Positions 14,001-23,800 of a stretch of 64,000 bases of DNA are shown piece after piece. This DNA is from Pelecanus crispus (Eukaryota > Chordata > Aves > Pelecaniformes > Pelecanidae). The notes under the pieces were generated by a model, which searched no databases, had not been told where the DNA came from, and saw only the letters and a program-made list of their open reading frames with translations. Location of the stretch: assembly GCF_030463565.1 (NCBI RefSeq), contig NC_134676.1, forward strand, positions 27,901,228 through 27,965,227. The letters run 5' to 3'. Position numbers and translations under genes: made by a program. Numbering within the stretch: position 1 is the first letter of the stretch; every line of letters begins with the position of its first letter.

Positions 14001-15756
14001 GCTTACCTGGGACAGTGGGGAAATTATATTATTACAGTGGGAGTGAGCACAAAGGGAGCAGAAGGCACGTGCAGATGGCTAGGCTTTAATAGTTCTACTG
14101 CACATGAAGTAACCTGTTTTGAGTTTTTCTCTTCCTAGTGATGTAATACAGCTACTATTTTGATCATTATTTCCTAATGAAGCAGCAAATAAATAGTGTA
14201 ATTTGGGGTGCTCTTTAATGAAGACTGTAATTGCAAAAGGCACGGAAACAAGTTGGAATGTTTTCATAAACTGGAAGAATAGCATCCAACAGTACAATCT
14301 TTTTTCTAGCACTAACATTATAGTTTGTCTTTTACCCCTCTCCCCCCCTTTTTTTTTCATAAGGACAGTTTCCTTAGACTTCCAATATGAACATGGTTTT
14401 GGTCTCTTTGTTGCCACTTGTCCTTGTGCCAAAAAGTTGTTTAGCCAAAATTATTTGCCCTGATGCTTCCCTCCCAGCATAATTACAAACACTAGCTCTG
14501 TCCCTTCAGCCTTCATTTTAGTAGTCAAAGTATGCCACACTCTGAAACTTCCCCTTAGCTGTTCCTCTAATCAGCCCTTTTCTGTACATAGAGCTTGAAC
14601 TGAGTCTTCCCTGCAGGCATCTTATGGTGCTAAGTTATTTGTACAGCAGCACTATGATCACTGCGTAATTGAAAGAAATATTAAACTGAATTTTACAGTA
14701 AAAAACGTTGCTAATTTCAAAATGCATAATCTTGCCCTTTGCACTCTTGTACCTCTACCAGAAACTGGGAGGTTACATGCATGCATGTCTTCTCCTACCT
14801 TCCTTCCCTCAGCATCTCCATTGTTGGACAAGCTCTGAGCTAGACGGATCCACGGTCTCACCAGTTACAGCACTTATGTTGCTATTAGTGCTATTTCTAA
14901 TTGAATAACCATGCAGGTCATCTATTTGGGGTGGATATTCTCAGCTATTTTGTGTTGGCAGATGTGCCAAACTTTGCGCTACCTACAAATTCATCTGGCG
15001 CTCTATCTTCTCAAGTTATCGAAAGGCAATGGCAGTTTTTTAAGAAAGTCCACCAGCACGTCTCGCTAGCCCGGGCACTTTGTTCCATCGTAACTTGCTA
15101 CCGAGCGGCTGCCTCCTTAACCATGGGACAACTGTAAAACATTCTTCGCCATCAATAACCTTACCTGTGGCATTGCGTCTTTCTCAGATCTATGTATGTC
15201 AGATCTATGACATTTCCTTTATTCGACAGACTAGTTCTCAAAAAGTATCTGGCTGAGGTTCCTTCACCCAAGCTAACTTTATGTTTCAGCCTGCTCTCTT
15301 GCCGCTGCTAGGAGAACAAACCTGGAGCAGCGTTTCACAACGCCCCGAAGAAAACGCGCTCCTAAGCTCCCATTAAAACGTCAAAGCGGGAGACCCTTGC
15401 CCGGGCTACGCGCAGGCCAACGACGTCGCCCGCGAACGCGCATTTTGTTCATTCTCCCCCGCCGAGGCGCAGGGCTCCGGCCCCGCTGCCGCGGCAAACG
15501 CCGCCGCCGCCGCCCGCAGCCCCCCGGGCCCCTCGCTCGGCGCCCGGCCGCCGCTCCCCCGGGGACCCCAGCGGGGACGGGGGCGCTCAGGGCCGCCGGC
15601 GCCCCTCCCGCGCCCCCCCGCCCCCCGGCAGCTCTCCCCCGCTCGGGGCGGGGGCGGCGACTCACCGACGCGGGCGGCGGCGGCGGCGGGCGGCGGGCGC
15701 GGGCAGCCGAGGGCGGCCAGGGCGCAGAGCAGCGCGGGCAGCGCCCGCGGCCCCAT
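6857..15756 (-). CDS. F2R: Proteinase-activated receptor 1 (thrombin receptor), two-exon gene: join(15666..15756, 6857..8052)
   Basis: F2R is a class A GPCR of the plasma membrane. Thrombin cuts its N-terminus and the new end acts as a tethered agonist coupling to Gq, G12/13 and Gi. The spliced CDS is 1287 nt, 428 residues (human 425). Residues 1 to about 28 form a signal peptide ([14 protein letters not shown]). The predicted cleavage is R42-S43 in [11 protein letters not shown], one position from human R41/S42. Seven membrane segments follow from about residue 102. Visible signatures are the TM3-ECL2 cysteines C173 and C252 with the PAR-typical CHDV motif, DRF at 197-199, ICFGPTN in TM6, DPFIYYYA at 366 (the PAR form of NPxxY), helix-8 Cys387 and a Ser/Thr-rich tail. 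The acidic stretch after the cleavage site differs from the human hirudin-like motif. The start ATG has a strong context (GCGGCCATGG). IQGAP2 lies upstream in the same orientation, as in mammals. The identity is secure. Confidence 0.97.
8275..8580 (+). mobile_element. CR1 LINE 3' end fragment
   Basis: The 3' untranslated end of a CR1 element: ATTAGGAAAAATTTCTTCAC, GGAACAGGCTGCCCAGAGAG, GGTTGGACTGGATGATCTT, then the terminal ATTCTATGATTCTATTCTATG repeats. It is severely 5'-truncated (about 0.3 kb) and lies in the F2R intron antisense to the gene. The intact terminal repeat suggests a moderately young copy. Confidence 0.95.
10199..10742 (+). mobile_element. Solo LTR of an avian endogenous retrovirus, copy 1
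   Basis: A 544-bp element begins TGTCCTAG and ends ACCACAACA, flanked by perfect 5-bp target duplications GTGAC (10194..10198 and 10743..10747). It carries a TATATAAAC box near 10454 and a T/C-rich R-U5-like part. No internal gag/pol sequence adjoins it, so it is a solo LTR left by recombination between the two LTRs of a provirus. It is closely similar to the LTRs at 22106 and 33658. A 5-bp duplication fits ERVL-like or ERVK-like families; I cannot assign the family name. Confidence 0.93.
12946..12971. repeat. Poly(T) tract in F2R intron
   Basis: An uninterrupted run of about 24 T residues lies in the F2R intron. No retrocopy is recognisable next to it. It could be an A-tail of an old minus-strand retroelement or simple slippage. 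Confidence 0.8.
15666..15756 (-). CDS. F2R: F2R exon 1, coding part (signal peptide)
   Basis: It encodes residues 1-30 plus the first base of codon 31. The protein begins [18 protein letters not shown], a typical hydrophobic signal peptide and similar to the MGPRR start of human PAR1. The donor is GTGAGT directly after 15666. The Ala/Pro/Arg-rich end ([12 protein letters not shown]) reflects the local GC bias. Joining to exon 2 keeps frame and gives a 428-residue receptor. Confidence 0.94.
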
Positions 15757-15773
15757 GGCCGCCGCGCCGGGAG

Positions 15774-15809
15774 GGGGCCGGGGCCGGGGCCGGAGCCGGG
15801 GCCGGGGCC
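15774..15809 (+). repeat. F2R: (GGGGCC)6 hexanucleotide run in the F2R 5' leader
   Basis: Six consecutive hexamers, five perfect GGGGCC and one GGAGCC, begin 18 bp upstream of the F2R start codon. The F2R transcript would carry the complementary GGCCCC units. Such runs can form G-quadruplex or strong hairpin structures and can change in length. Confidence 0.92.
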
Positions 15810-16284
15810 GGGACGGGGACGCGGGGAGCTCCCTCCGCTCCCTCCCTCCGTCCAGCGCGGCGGGACGCGAGTGCAGGCGAGGCGCGGCGCGGCGGCTGGC
15901 AGCGCCCGGGAGGCTGGGGCTGGGGCTGGAAGGGCCGCCCCGCCGCCGCCGCCGAGCCTTCCTCCGGCGGCAGGGGAGGCGGGGGCGCCTTCCTGCCGCG
16001 CCGCCCCGGCGGAGGGGGGGAGAGGGGGGCTGGCGGAGGGCCGACCCCCCCCCCTGCAGCGCAGCCGCCCGGCCCGCAGCCCCCGCGCTGCGAAAGCGGC
16101 AGCGGAAGGCGCTGGCACCCGGCTGAGAAACGGGAAGGGGGCGTGGGCTCGGGCGGGGGGAGAAGGCAGGAGGTGCAGAACAAAGGGTTATTCTCGAGGA
16201 ACTGTTCTGAGCTGGGTTTGCCAAATTTTGTTTGTGCAGTCCAAATTGCTAATGCCCCGCAGGAGCACAGTTACAAGGCCAGTT

Positions 16285-16564
16285 GAAGTATCTGCGTTAC
16301 TCGAAAGACCACGCTCATTCAGAAAAGCTCCTTAATACATACATCTGCTTGAAGTAATCTGCGTTACTCGTAATTGAAAGACCATGCTCATTTAGAAAAG
16401 CTTAATACATAAGATCTGCTTGAAGTAATCTGCGTTGCTCATAATTGAAAGACCGCGCTCATTCAGAAAAGCTTAATACATAGATCTGCTTGAAGTAATC
16501 TGCGTTGCTCATAACTGAAAGACCGCGCTCATTCAGAAAAGCTCCTTAATACATAGATCTGCTT
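16285..16564. repeat. Minisatellite, four copies of a 66-73-bp unit
   Basis: Four tandem units start at 16285, 16351, 16422 and 16492. Each contains GAAGTAATCTGCGTT, then GAAAGACC, GCTCATTCAGAAAAGCT, TTAATACATA and ATCTGCTT. The first unit lacks a few bases (GAAGTATCTGCG), and units 2 and 3 lack the CC of AGCTCCTTAATAC found in units 1 and 4. It lies just upstream of the F2R CpG island. Confidence 0.95.
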
Positions 16565-19500
16565 TGTATAAAGTGGACAACATCAAAGCTTGCTTGTTGT
16601 ATTGCCCGGGTCCAGTGAGCCGACCGCTCTACAAATACAGGGCAACCTAAAAGCGATTCATGACCCGGCTTGGCATTCCTCGTGCCGGTTCTTGCAAGAC
16701 CCCTGAGGTGAACGCCAGTGGCACGTGCCTCGGACAGGAAAGCTTGTTCTGTCCTGGACAGCTGCTCATGAATGAAGAGCTGGTCGAACGGAAACCTATA
16801 TGAAAGCTAGAGAGGAAAATAACTGGTAACTTTGCATCTATTATTTAGGCTCTTTTCTTGTAAAATACTTACTCCACTGGTGGTTTGAGTGCTTTGTATT
16901 TCTTAGGCCTGTAACACAGTCAAAAGCTCTAGAAGTGGACACTCCTTGGTTTGCTAGGGTATGCTGTCCCATCCTCAGCTGTGTATCTTTCTGTTTACAG
17001 CAATACAGACAAAAAAAGGGAGAGGGAAGTTCCACTTAGAACTTGTACTAAGGAAGTGAAGCTATTCTTGGGCATTCCTGTGGTCTCACAGCTCTATAAA
17101 CGTACACAAAGGTAACGCTTAAAAATTTCTAAACCCAACAAAATTGCTGAACCCAAATAGAAGTGAACTAAATAGCAGTTTTCCTAAAATCAATGTGTAT
17201 TTGTAAATGTTATATCAGACCTTGGAAAAGCATACATTTTCAGTGTTTGTATTTCTTCAGTTTCAAGAAGCCTTAACCAGTGGGCCAGTGCTTGAGGGAT
17301 AAACCACTCTACAGAGTTTGTGAAAGATAGGAAGGGAAACTCAGATTCTATCTGTAGGGAGTACCAGAGTTGCAGATATGAAGAACAGTCATAGCCCTAT
17401 ATCCTTTCATCTTTGTAAATTAGATTACTATAAATGTAGCAAGCAAATAAATCAACCCCTGTGTTTGTTAAATTTTCTGTCTGCATATGGGAACCAAATT
17501 TAAGCTAATTTTTGTATCCTGTAGTTACGCAAGTCAGCTTGTTATTTTCTCTCTAGATAAACTGATTGTAGTGGAGGTGAAGAGTTCATGACTTCTAAAG
17601 CTTTTACAGGTTACCACTTTTTAATTCTGCTTCCTGCACCTTTTTCACAGCTTTTTTTTTTAAGTGGGAACGTGTTACAAGACAAAACTTCATTCCTGTT
17701 AAACACACTAGGTCTACCAAAAAAGACTACAACTATCTAGTAAGATTGCTACGTCATTACTGTTTGCGGAAGGAGCCATCTTTCTGCTGTTTAATACACA
17801 GATTACCCTGCTGCATGCCTGGGGTGGGTAATTACTGCTCAAAGACGATGAGATTAGAAGCATATCTCAGAGATAAAATCAGTTGTCCAGGAAGAGGGCT
17901 GTCTATCTAGCTATGAACTTTTTGAAATCAGATGTGACTGTCACTCTTTGGATTTGCTGTTAGAGAAAAGTTTGTTGTGTTGCTCCTGTATTCTTTTAAA
18001 AAAAGACAGCTAAAGAAGAAGATTTGCAGATAAACGCAATGTGAAACAGAACAAAGCTATTGCTTGCGATGGTGTTTCTGTCTGTTTGGCCAAAGAAGAA
18101 AGACATTCTGCAATTTTGTGGATGGTTTTGGAGCTTCAGACCGCCATCAGAATGGATAAGTTCCAAGATAAACTAAGTTATCTGCCAAGCACTCTTAGTC
18201 AAATATAAAGACATGCAGTAGAAAAATGCAAACTGCAGGATAACAGGCTAAGACTATTGGATATTATAATTTATTTTCGCTACCACTGGTTAAAGAAGAA
18301 AGAGTTGAGAGATAGGCAAGTCTTTCAAGGAAAGATGTGTTTTCTCCTGTGGTGACAACTGATGTGTAGGCTCTATTCAGCTGTACTGGCTTTTTCCTCA
18401 GGTTTTACAGCAGCAGTGCAAGTCTTTCCACAAGACTCTTTCATGAATGAAACTGGTTTCATCAAGTCCTGTCTAACTTTGAAGACCCTAAATTGCAGCT
18501 TCCAGCAGCTTCCAAAAAGCCTTTCTTTTTTGTTGTATTTAGTACCTGTCAGCATAGAACAGCAGTAGGTGGGCACACGATTACTTTGCTCATTTGCATA
18601 GTACTTGGTACTACTGGCAACCTTATATTTAGGTAGAAATCATTGTGGTCAGTCCTGTTCAGCAAGGTTCATTGTTTGTTCAGTGACAAGGCCCTAAACT
18701 GAACTAATTAATTAAGAAAAAAGCTTCTAAAGGAGTTTAAAGAAATTAAATGGAAATTACTCTTTGATGTGCACTAGAAGAGCAGAAAGCCCCAGAAATA
18801 ATTGGAAAAGGTGAGTGCTAGCACACAGACTGTACCTTTCGTATATGCCATTACCTGGGAACCAAACAAGCTTTCCTAAGCTTGCATACATCAGGAAATA
18901 ACCAAGGAACATGCTGTTCACACTAGAACTAGATGTGTCAAGTGCGTTACACAAACAGCACATCCAGGGGTGACTGACTTCTAACAAAGCCTGTGGGGCT
19001 CTAGTATGTCTCACCAGCAGACCTCCAGGCTTTTGCACAATACCTCAAAGGTCTGGCCTTAGGATCAACATCCCACCTGTGCAGACTTACCTACTCAGCT
19101 AGAATTTATCAAAAATATGTAGGGATTAGTCAAGGCTCTTACAAATAAAAGGGGGACAGAAGATTGTGAGTTTAATTCATAGTCAAGTACTATTTTACTT
19201 CCAAAGGAAAGAAGTGAAAGTGCTGCTTTCACCTTCCCATCCAGCTGTTTGAACCGGGGTATTAATACTGCAGCATGTACGTCATGTTAAAATGGCTTAT
19301 ACATAACTAGCTAGAAGAAAAATGGAAGCATGTAGGAGCTGTTTATCTTTTAATTAGGGATCTTAGCTGTTTTAAAGTAGTCAAGTGTTCGAATTTAATG
19401 CCATGCATAAATGAGAATCTTTAGTAAAGTGTAGTCATTTTTTCAGCTTGTATAACACCACAGGTCAGTATACCAACTAAACTCATGGTCTATATATCTG

Positions 19501-19977
19501 CCACTGACTTTACACTGTTTTATTCCACCTTCAGAATTAATACTTGTTTAATATTTGCTTTTACAATGCATCCCAGAATGCCTCACTGTCCATCTTTTAA
19601 AATGTTTGTCACAAGGAAAGTGAGAGTAGGAAATATTTTCCCATGGTTTATGTATTTATCCCATTACCCACTGTACACTTTCTCTGTGGATATTATTGGT
19701 AGTTCATCAGCAAAATCACCATCATGTGCAAAGGCATAAAGGCCATGAAGTCTTCACTGCTGAACAACCTTCCCAAAGTGTACTCTGAGGACAATCAAGC
19801 TTAATTAAATTCAATTTTATAAATGCACTGAAAGAAGTTCTTTCACTACCATCTGGATTTCTACTTTAATGACTCTCTTAAATGAAATTTAGGCACCAAG
19901 CCAGTTTAATTAGGTAATGTTTATTTTACATAGAACAATCTCCAAAGAATATTTTAAAAAACAATCTAAATACTGAT
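16565..19977. other. Intergenic region between F2R promoter and IQGAP2 3' end
   Basis: About 3.4 kb with no recognisable gene or interspersed repeat. Immediately after the minisatellite there is a moderately GC-rich stretch to about 16760, and the remainder is AT-rich. Open frames are short and show no known motifs. Distal F2R regulatory elements could lie here, but none can be identified by eye. Confidence 0.6.
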
Positions 19978-19992
19978 TTTATTGCATTTATT
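19978..19992 (-). terminator. IQGAP2: Candidate IQGAP2 poly(A) signals (two AATAAA)
   Basis: TTTATT occurs at 19978..19983 and 19987..19992 (AATAAA on the minus strand), giving a 3' UTR of roughly 730 nt after the stop at 20724. A further TTTATT lies at 19920. The assignment rests on position and the doubled motif. Confidence 0.5.
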
Positions 19993-20723
19993 TTCTTACA
20001 AAAAAGACAGACAGGCACAATTTACGTTACAAATACTTCAAACTGAACAACAACTGTTCACTATTTAGATGTCCCCAATGCCACTCCAAAGGCTGTGAAA
20101 GTAGAAAATGTCATTTTACATGAGGCAGTAGTGCATTTAGTAGGAATGAATCACAAAATATATTTTTGTACAGTAAGACATTATTGTCACTTTGTAATTA
20201 CCTATAAAATCTTTTGAATTGCACAATAAGTTTGCATTACAATTGACAACTGACAAAAAAATAGGCTTAGTATGTAACTAAATATTTGCCCAAGCACTAT
20301 CCCTTAGAAACAAATTAGGATTTCTTTTGGTAAATAAAGTCTAATAAGAACTATATTATATATCTGAGGTCATTTGAAAATGTTTTAATAGGAAGAGGTT
20401 AGGTTTATATATTCAACTAAAATGAATTTCTGACTACCTTAAAATCCATACAACCACAATAGCTGAGTGTCCTAAAAAATACTTTGATTTGAAGGTACCA
20501 ACACCAAGGAAATCTGGAACTGTTTAAATTAATCTATTTTCTGCTTTTCTGCTTCATTACCAATGCTGAAAAGGCACTGTGTACATTCCTCTGAATATTT
20601 GGTGTTTTAGGGTTTTTTTTTAAAGTTAAAAAGCATCCAATGACAAACTTCAAACAAATTTTAAATGAAAAAAAATACTGAATAGACTTCCCACTGATCG
20701 ATGCAGTCCATGATATCCGAAGA

Positions 20724-20837
20724 TCATTTGCCATAGAACTTCTTATTCAACAAGAATATGAGCAAATTCACATTCACTTTAGCTTTATCGAACATTTTCA
20801 TTACAGCCACACCTTCATACTGCATCTGAAGCAAGTC
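20724..20837 (-). CDS. IQGAP2: IQGAP2 last coding exon (window exon 25)
   Basis: It encodes 37 residues beginning DLLQMQYEGVAVMKMF and ending NLLIFLLNKKFYGK, followed by TGA at 20724..20726. This C-terminus is almost invariant in IQGAP1 and IQGAP2. The acceptor is TTACAG. The 3' UTR continues leftward. Confidence 0.95.
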   Translation of the reverse strand, partial: DLLQMQYEGVAVMKMFDKAKVNVNLLIFLLNKKFYGK

Positions 20838-23800
20838 CTGTAATCAGAAATAAAGTCATTAGTCACTGTGTGAATCCATACCTTACAGCAACAAGATGGG
20901 GTCATTTTCATCCTGTGATAACCATCTCAAACTCCAGGTCCTTCACAATTTAAACAATTACAAGCAACTGTTGGACAGGTGTAGAAAACATTATATGTCC
21001 TCTAGATCCCAAATTGTAGACTGTCAGTTACTGCAAACAAAAAGAAATACTGTTTTCTGTGTATTTTTGTTTTTTCTTGCTATTTGCTGCTTGCCACCCA
21101 ACTAATGTGGCATTTGGTTTCACGCAGTTGCCCTAATATAAACGTTAACTGAACTCCATGCCCAGCATCCTATGGAGTTTATATAGTTACTGCCCACATG
21201 ATCTGATGTTCTGTGCTGATGGAATAGTTCAGGAATACATACAAAAAATCTGAAGTAGTTCATATTTAGAGGAAATGCAACTGTGACTATATAGCAAAGT
21301 AACAAAATTCAAACTCTACCTGAAAATGGAGCTGCACTTTTTCCATCTCAACCCCCAAAAATTTTGCTTTGATTTCAAAGTCACCCACTTCTTCTCCAGG
21401 TGTGATATCAAACATCACATTCTTAAACCTCAAAAGAAAAAGAAGGATAACTGATTATGTATGCTGTGCAGTTTTATATAGTCCAGAGACAGTTTTGGGG
21501 AAAAAGCATGCAGTACACAAAAGAACTTTGACCATAAGCAGTGCAAATGGTGTCAAATGAACCACTCCGTCCCTACTGCAGTGTTTTCTTGGAGACTTTC
21601 TGGTGTACATATAATATGGAATACAGAACTCTCAAGTCTTTTATACTGGAAAAAAAATGGGCTGTGGGAAGTTCAGGAAAAAGAGATGACCACAGCGTAG
21701 TAACAGGGCAGCCAGATTTTCATTCTGCCATGCCTGAGTGTCTCCTTGCAGGTACGTACACACTCTTCCCTGGTTTCAGTTTGCCTCATGTGGCTTCCTC
21801 TGCCTGATGAACCCACTTACAGAAAAATTGCAAAACTTTTTTCTATACAGAAGAGGGATGGAAGGGTGCAGAGGATGGAAGATTTTCACTACAGCAGCCT
21901 CAAAATCGATAGATACAAAAGGGATGTTAAAACACCACATCCATTCACCTTGCCATAGTGAGGAAGTGCAGAAGACCAGGTGTTTACTCAGTTATATGAA
22001 AGTGATTGGTCAGTAAATGAAAAAATAACTGATACAACTGCTTAACAAGTCTGTCATTAGCAGTGAGTGTGCTGTCAGACTTGTACTGGTTCCATCTCAA
22101 CTAATTGTCGTGGTTTAGCCCCAGCCAGCAACTCAGTACCACGCAGCCGCTCGCTCACTCCCCCTACCCCGATGGGATGGGGGAGAGAATTGGAGGAGTA
22201 AGAGTGAGAAACACTCCTGGGTTGAGATAAGAACAGCTTAATAATTGAAATAAAGTAAAATAGTAATGATAATAATAACAATATAATAATAACAATATAA
22301 TAATAACAACAATATAACAATAACAATATAACAATAACAATAATAATAATAATAATATCCAAAGCAAGTGATGCACAATGCAATTGCTCACCACCCACCG
22401 ACCGATACCCAGACAGTTCCCCAGCAGCGATCGCTGCTCCCCGGCCAACCCCCCCCACTTTATATACTGAGCATGACATCATATGGTACGGGATAGCCCT
22501 TTGGTCAGCTTGGATCAACTATTCTGGCTGTGCCCCCTCCCAGTTTCTTGTGCGCCTGGCAGAGCATGGGAAGCTGAAAAGTCCTTGACTAGCATAAGCA
22601 GTACTTAGCAACAACTAAAACATCAGCGTGTTATCAACATTCTTCTCATACTAAATCCAAAACACAGCACTATGCCTGCTACTAGGAAGAAAATTAACCC
22701 TATCCCAGCCGAAACCAGGACACTAATGCCAAAATAGGCTTATTCAAATATTTTCCCAAGATAATCATATGGCAAGATACAAGGGAAAAAATGAATTATG
22801 ACGATTAGGGTTTATCATTCTTCTGAATGTAAAAGTCTGAGGTAATTTTAGGTGGCACAGGAAATTGCGAAGATTTCTTTTAATAAAAGCTAGGCCACTT
22901 AAGAAGCTGTTGATTAGAAAGTGCTCTGAATTGTTTTATACCACACTTACTGGTTGGTTTGAAGATCTTCAATTTCTAGGATGACACCTTTTTCATGCAG
23001 TCTTGCAGCTGTGTACTTTAATGAGGCCTGCTTCATTTTTTTGCTTCCCTTCATCTCTTCTTTTCCATCTAGTTTAATTGACCTCCGTGAATTTCTGGGA
23101 AGAGAACAAGAAAAATGGCTTTTGATTTATCTACCAGTTCTTTTACACTTCAGCTACTCTTCTAGCCATGTCACACACAGTTTTCCTTCACTCTAACTTC
23201 CTGAACTCCTATTAATGAACGAATTAACACTCAAAACAAATCTAAGAATTAGAGGGATTTTTAGCACACAGTGAGTAGTCTAAACATTTTGGCAATCATT
23301 TTGAATCAATGTTTTTAGCACTGGTTTAAACTCTATTGTGAAATGCAGCCCTGATCCAAAAAGAGTCCACAATCATCACTTTAAAATATTGATTTGTAAG
23401 CATACAGTGACATAGGTGTTAAATAAGATTGGCCATTAAGAGTTCATTTTTGGATCAATGAGGTATGCACTAGGAAGGCTCCTGTTTGTGTCAGTAAAAT
23501 GTTTTTGTTTTGACACTTAGGTGGCATTTGCAAGGGGCTTGCTCTTGAGTAACTGTATCATACCTGAAAAGTAAAATTCTTTAGGCATTTATTTCCCCCT
23601 TTGCCATTCTAAAGACAAAATCTAATCCTTTTAATGAAGGAAGAAAAATCACTAATTACTTCCCAAAGCTGCATGACTTCAAAGCATGCTAATGGATGTG
23701 CAAAATAGCCCCAACTAAACATATTGTAAACACGTATACATCTCAGGCCTCTTTCTGTAAGGCAGCTTTAAATAAATGCAAGACTTTACTTTCCAGGTTC

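Larger units (their letters stand above)
8053..15665 (-). other. F2R: F2R intron 1 (7.6 kb)
   Basis: The intron is bounded by GTGAGT at the donor (15665 downward) and TTTTTCAG at the acceptor (8053). It contains a CR1 fragment (8275..8580), a solo LTR (10199..10742) and a poly-T run near 12950-12970. The remaining sequence shows no recognisable exon or RNA gene. Confidence 0.9.
15340..16190 (-). promoter_or_regulatory. F2R: CpG island, F2R promoter and first exon
   Basis: About 850 bp is extremely GC-rich with dense CpG, in sharp contrast with the AT-rich flanks. It contains F2R exon 1 and its 5' leader. There is no obvious TATA box upstream of the start codon, and GC-box-like GGGCGG strings and pyrimidine-rich stretches are frequent, fitting a CpG-island promoter with dispersed start sites. 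The exact transcription start cannot be read from sequence. Long open frames here on both strands come from GC composition and lack family motifs. Confidence 0.88.

Noticed and set aside
15381-16335. Long open frames on both strands (up to 312 codons) around the CpG island
   Set aside because: They are Pro/Arg/Ala/Gly-rich products of GC composition, overlap each other in several frames, and have no family motifs. Only the F2R signal-peptide exon is supported there.
22075-22518. Minus-strand open frames with Ile/Leu/Tyr runs
   Set aside because: They are read through the LTR and its ATA/ACA microsatellite; a transmembrane-like look is an artefact of the repeat.
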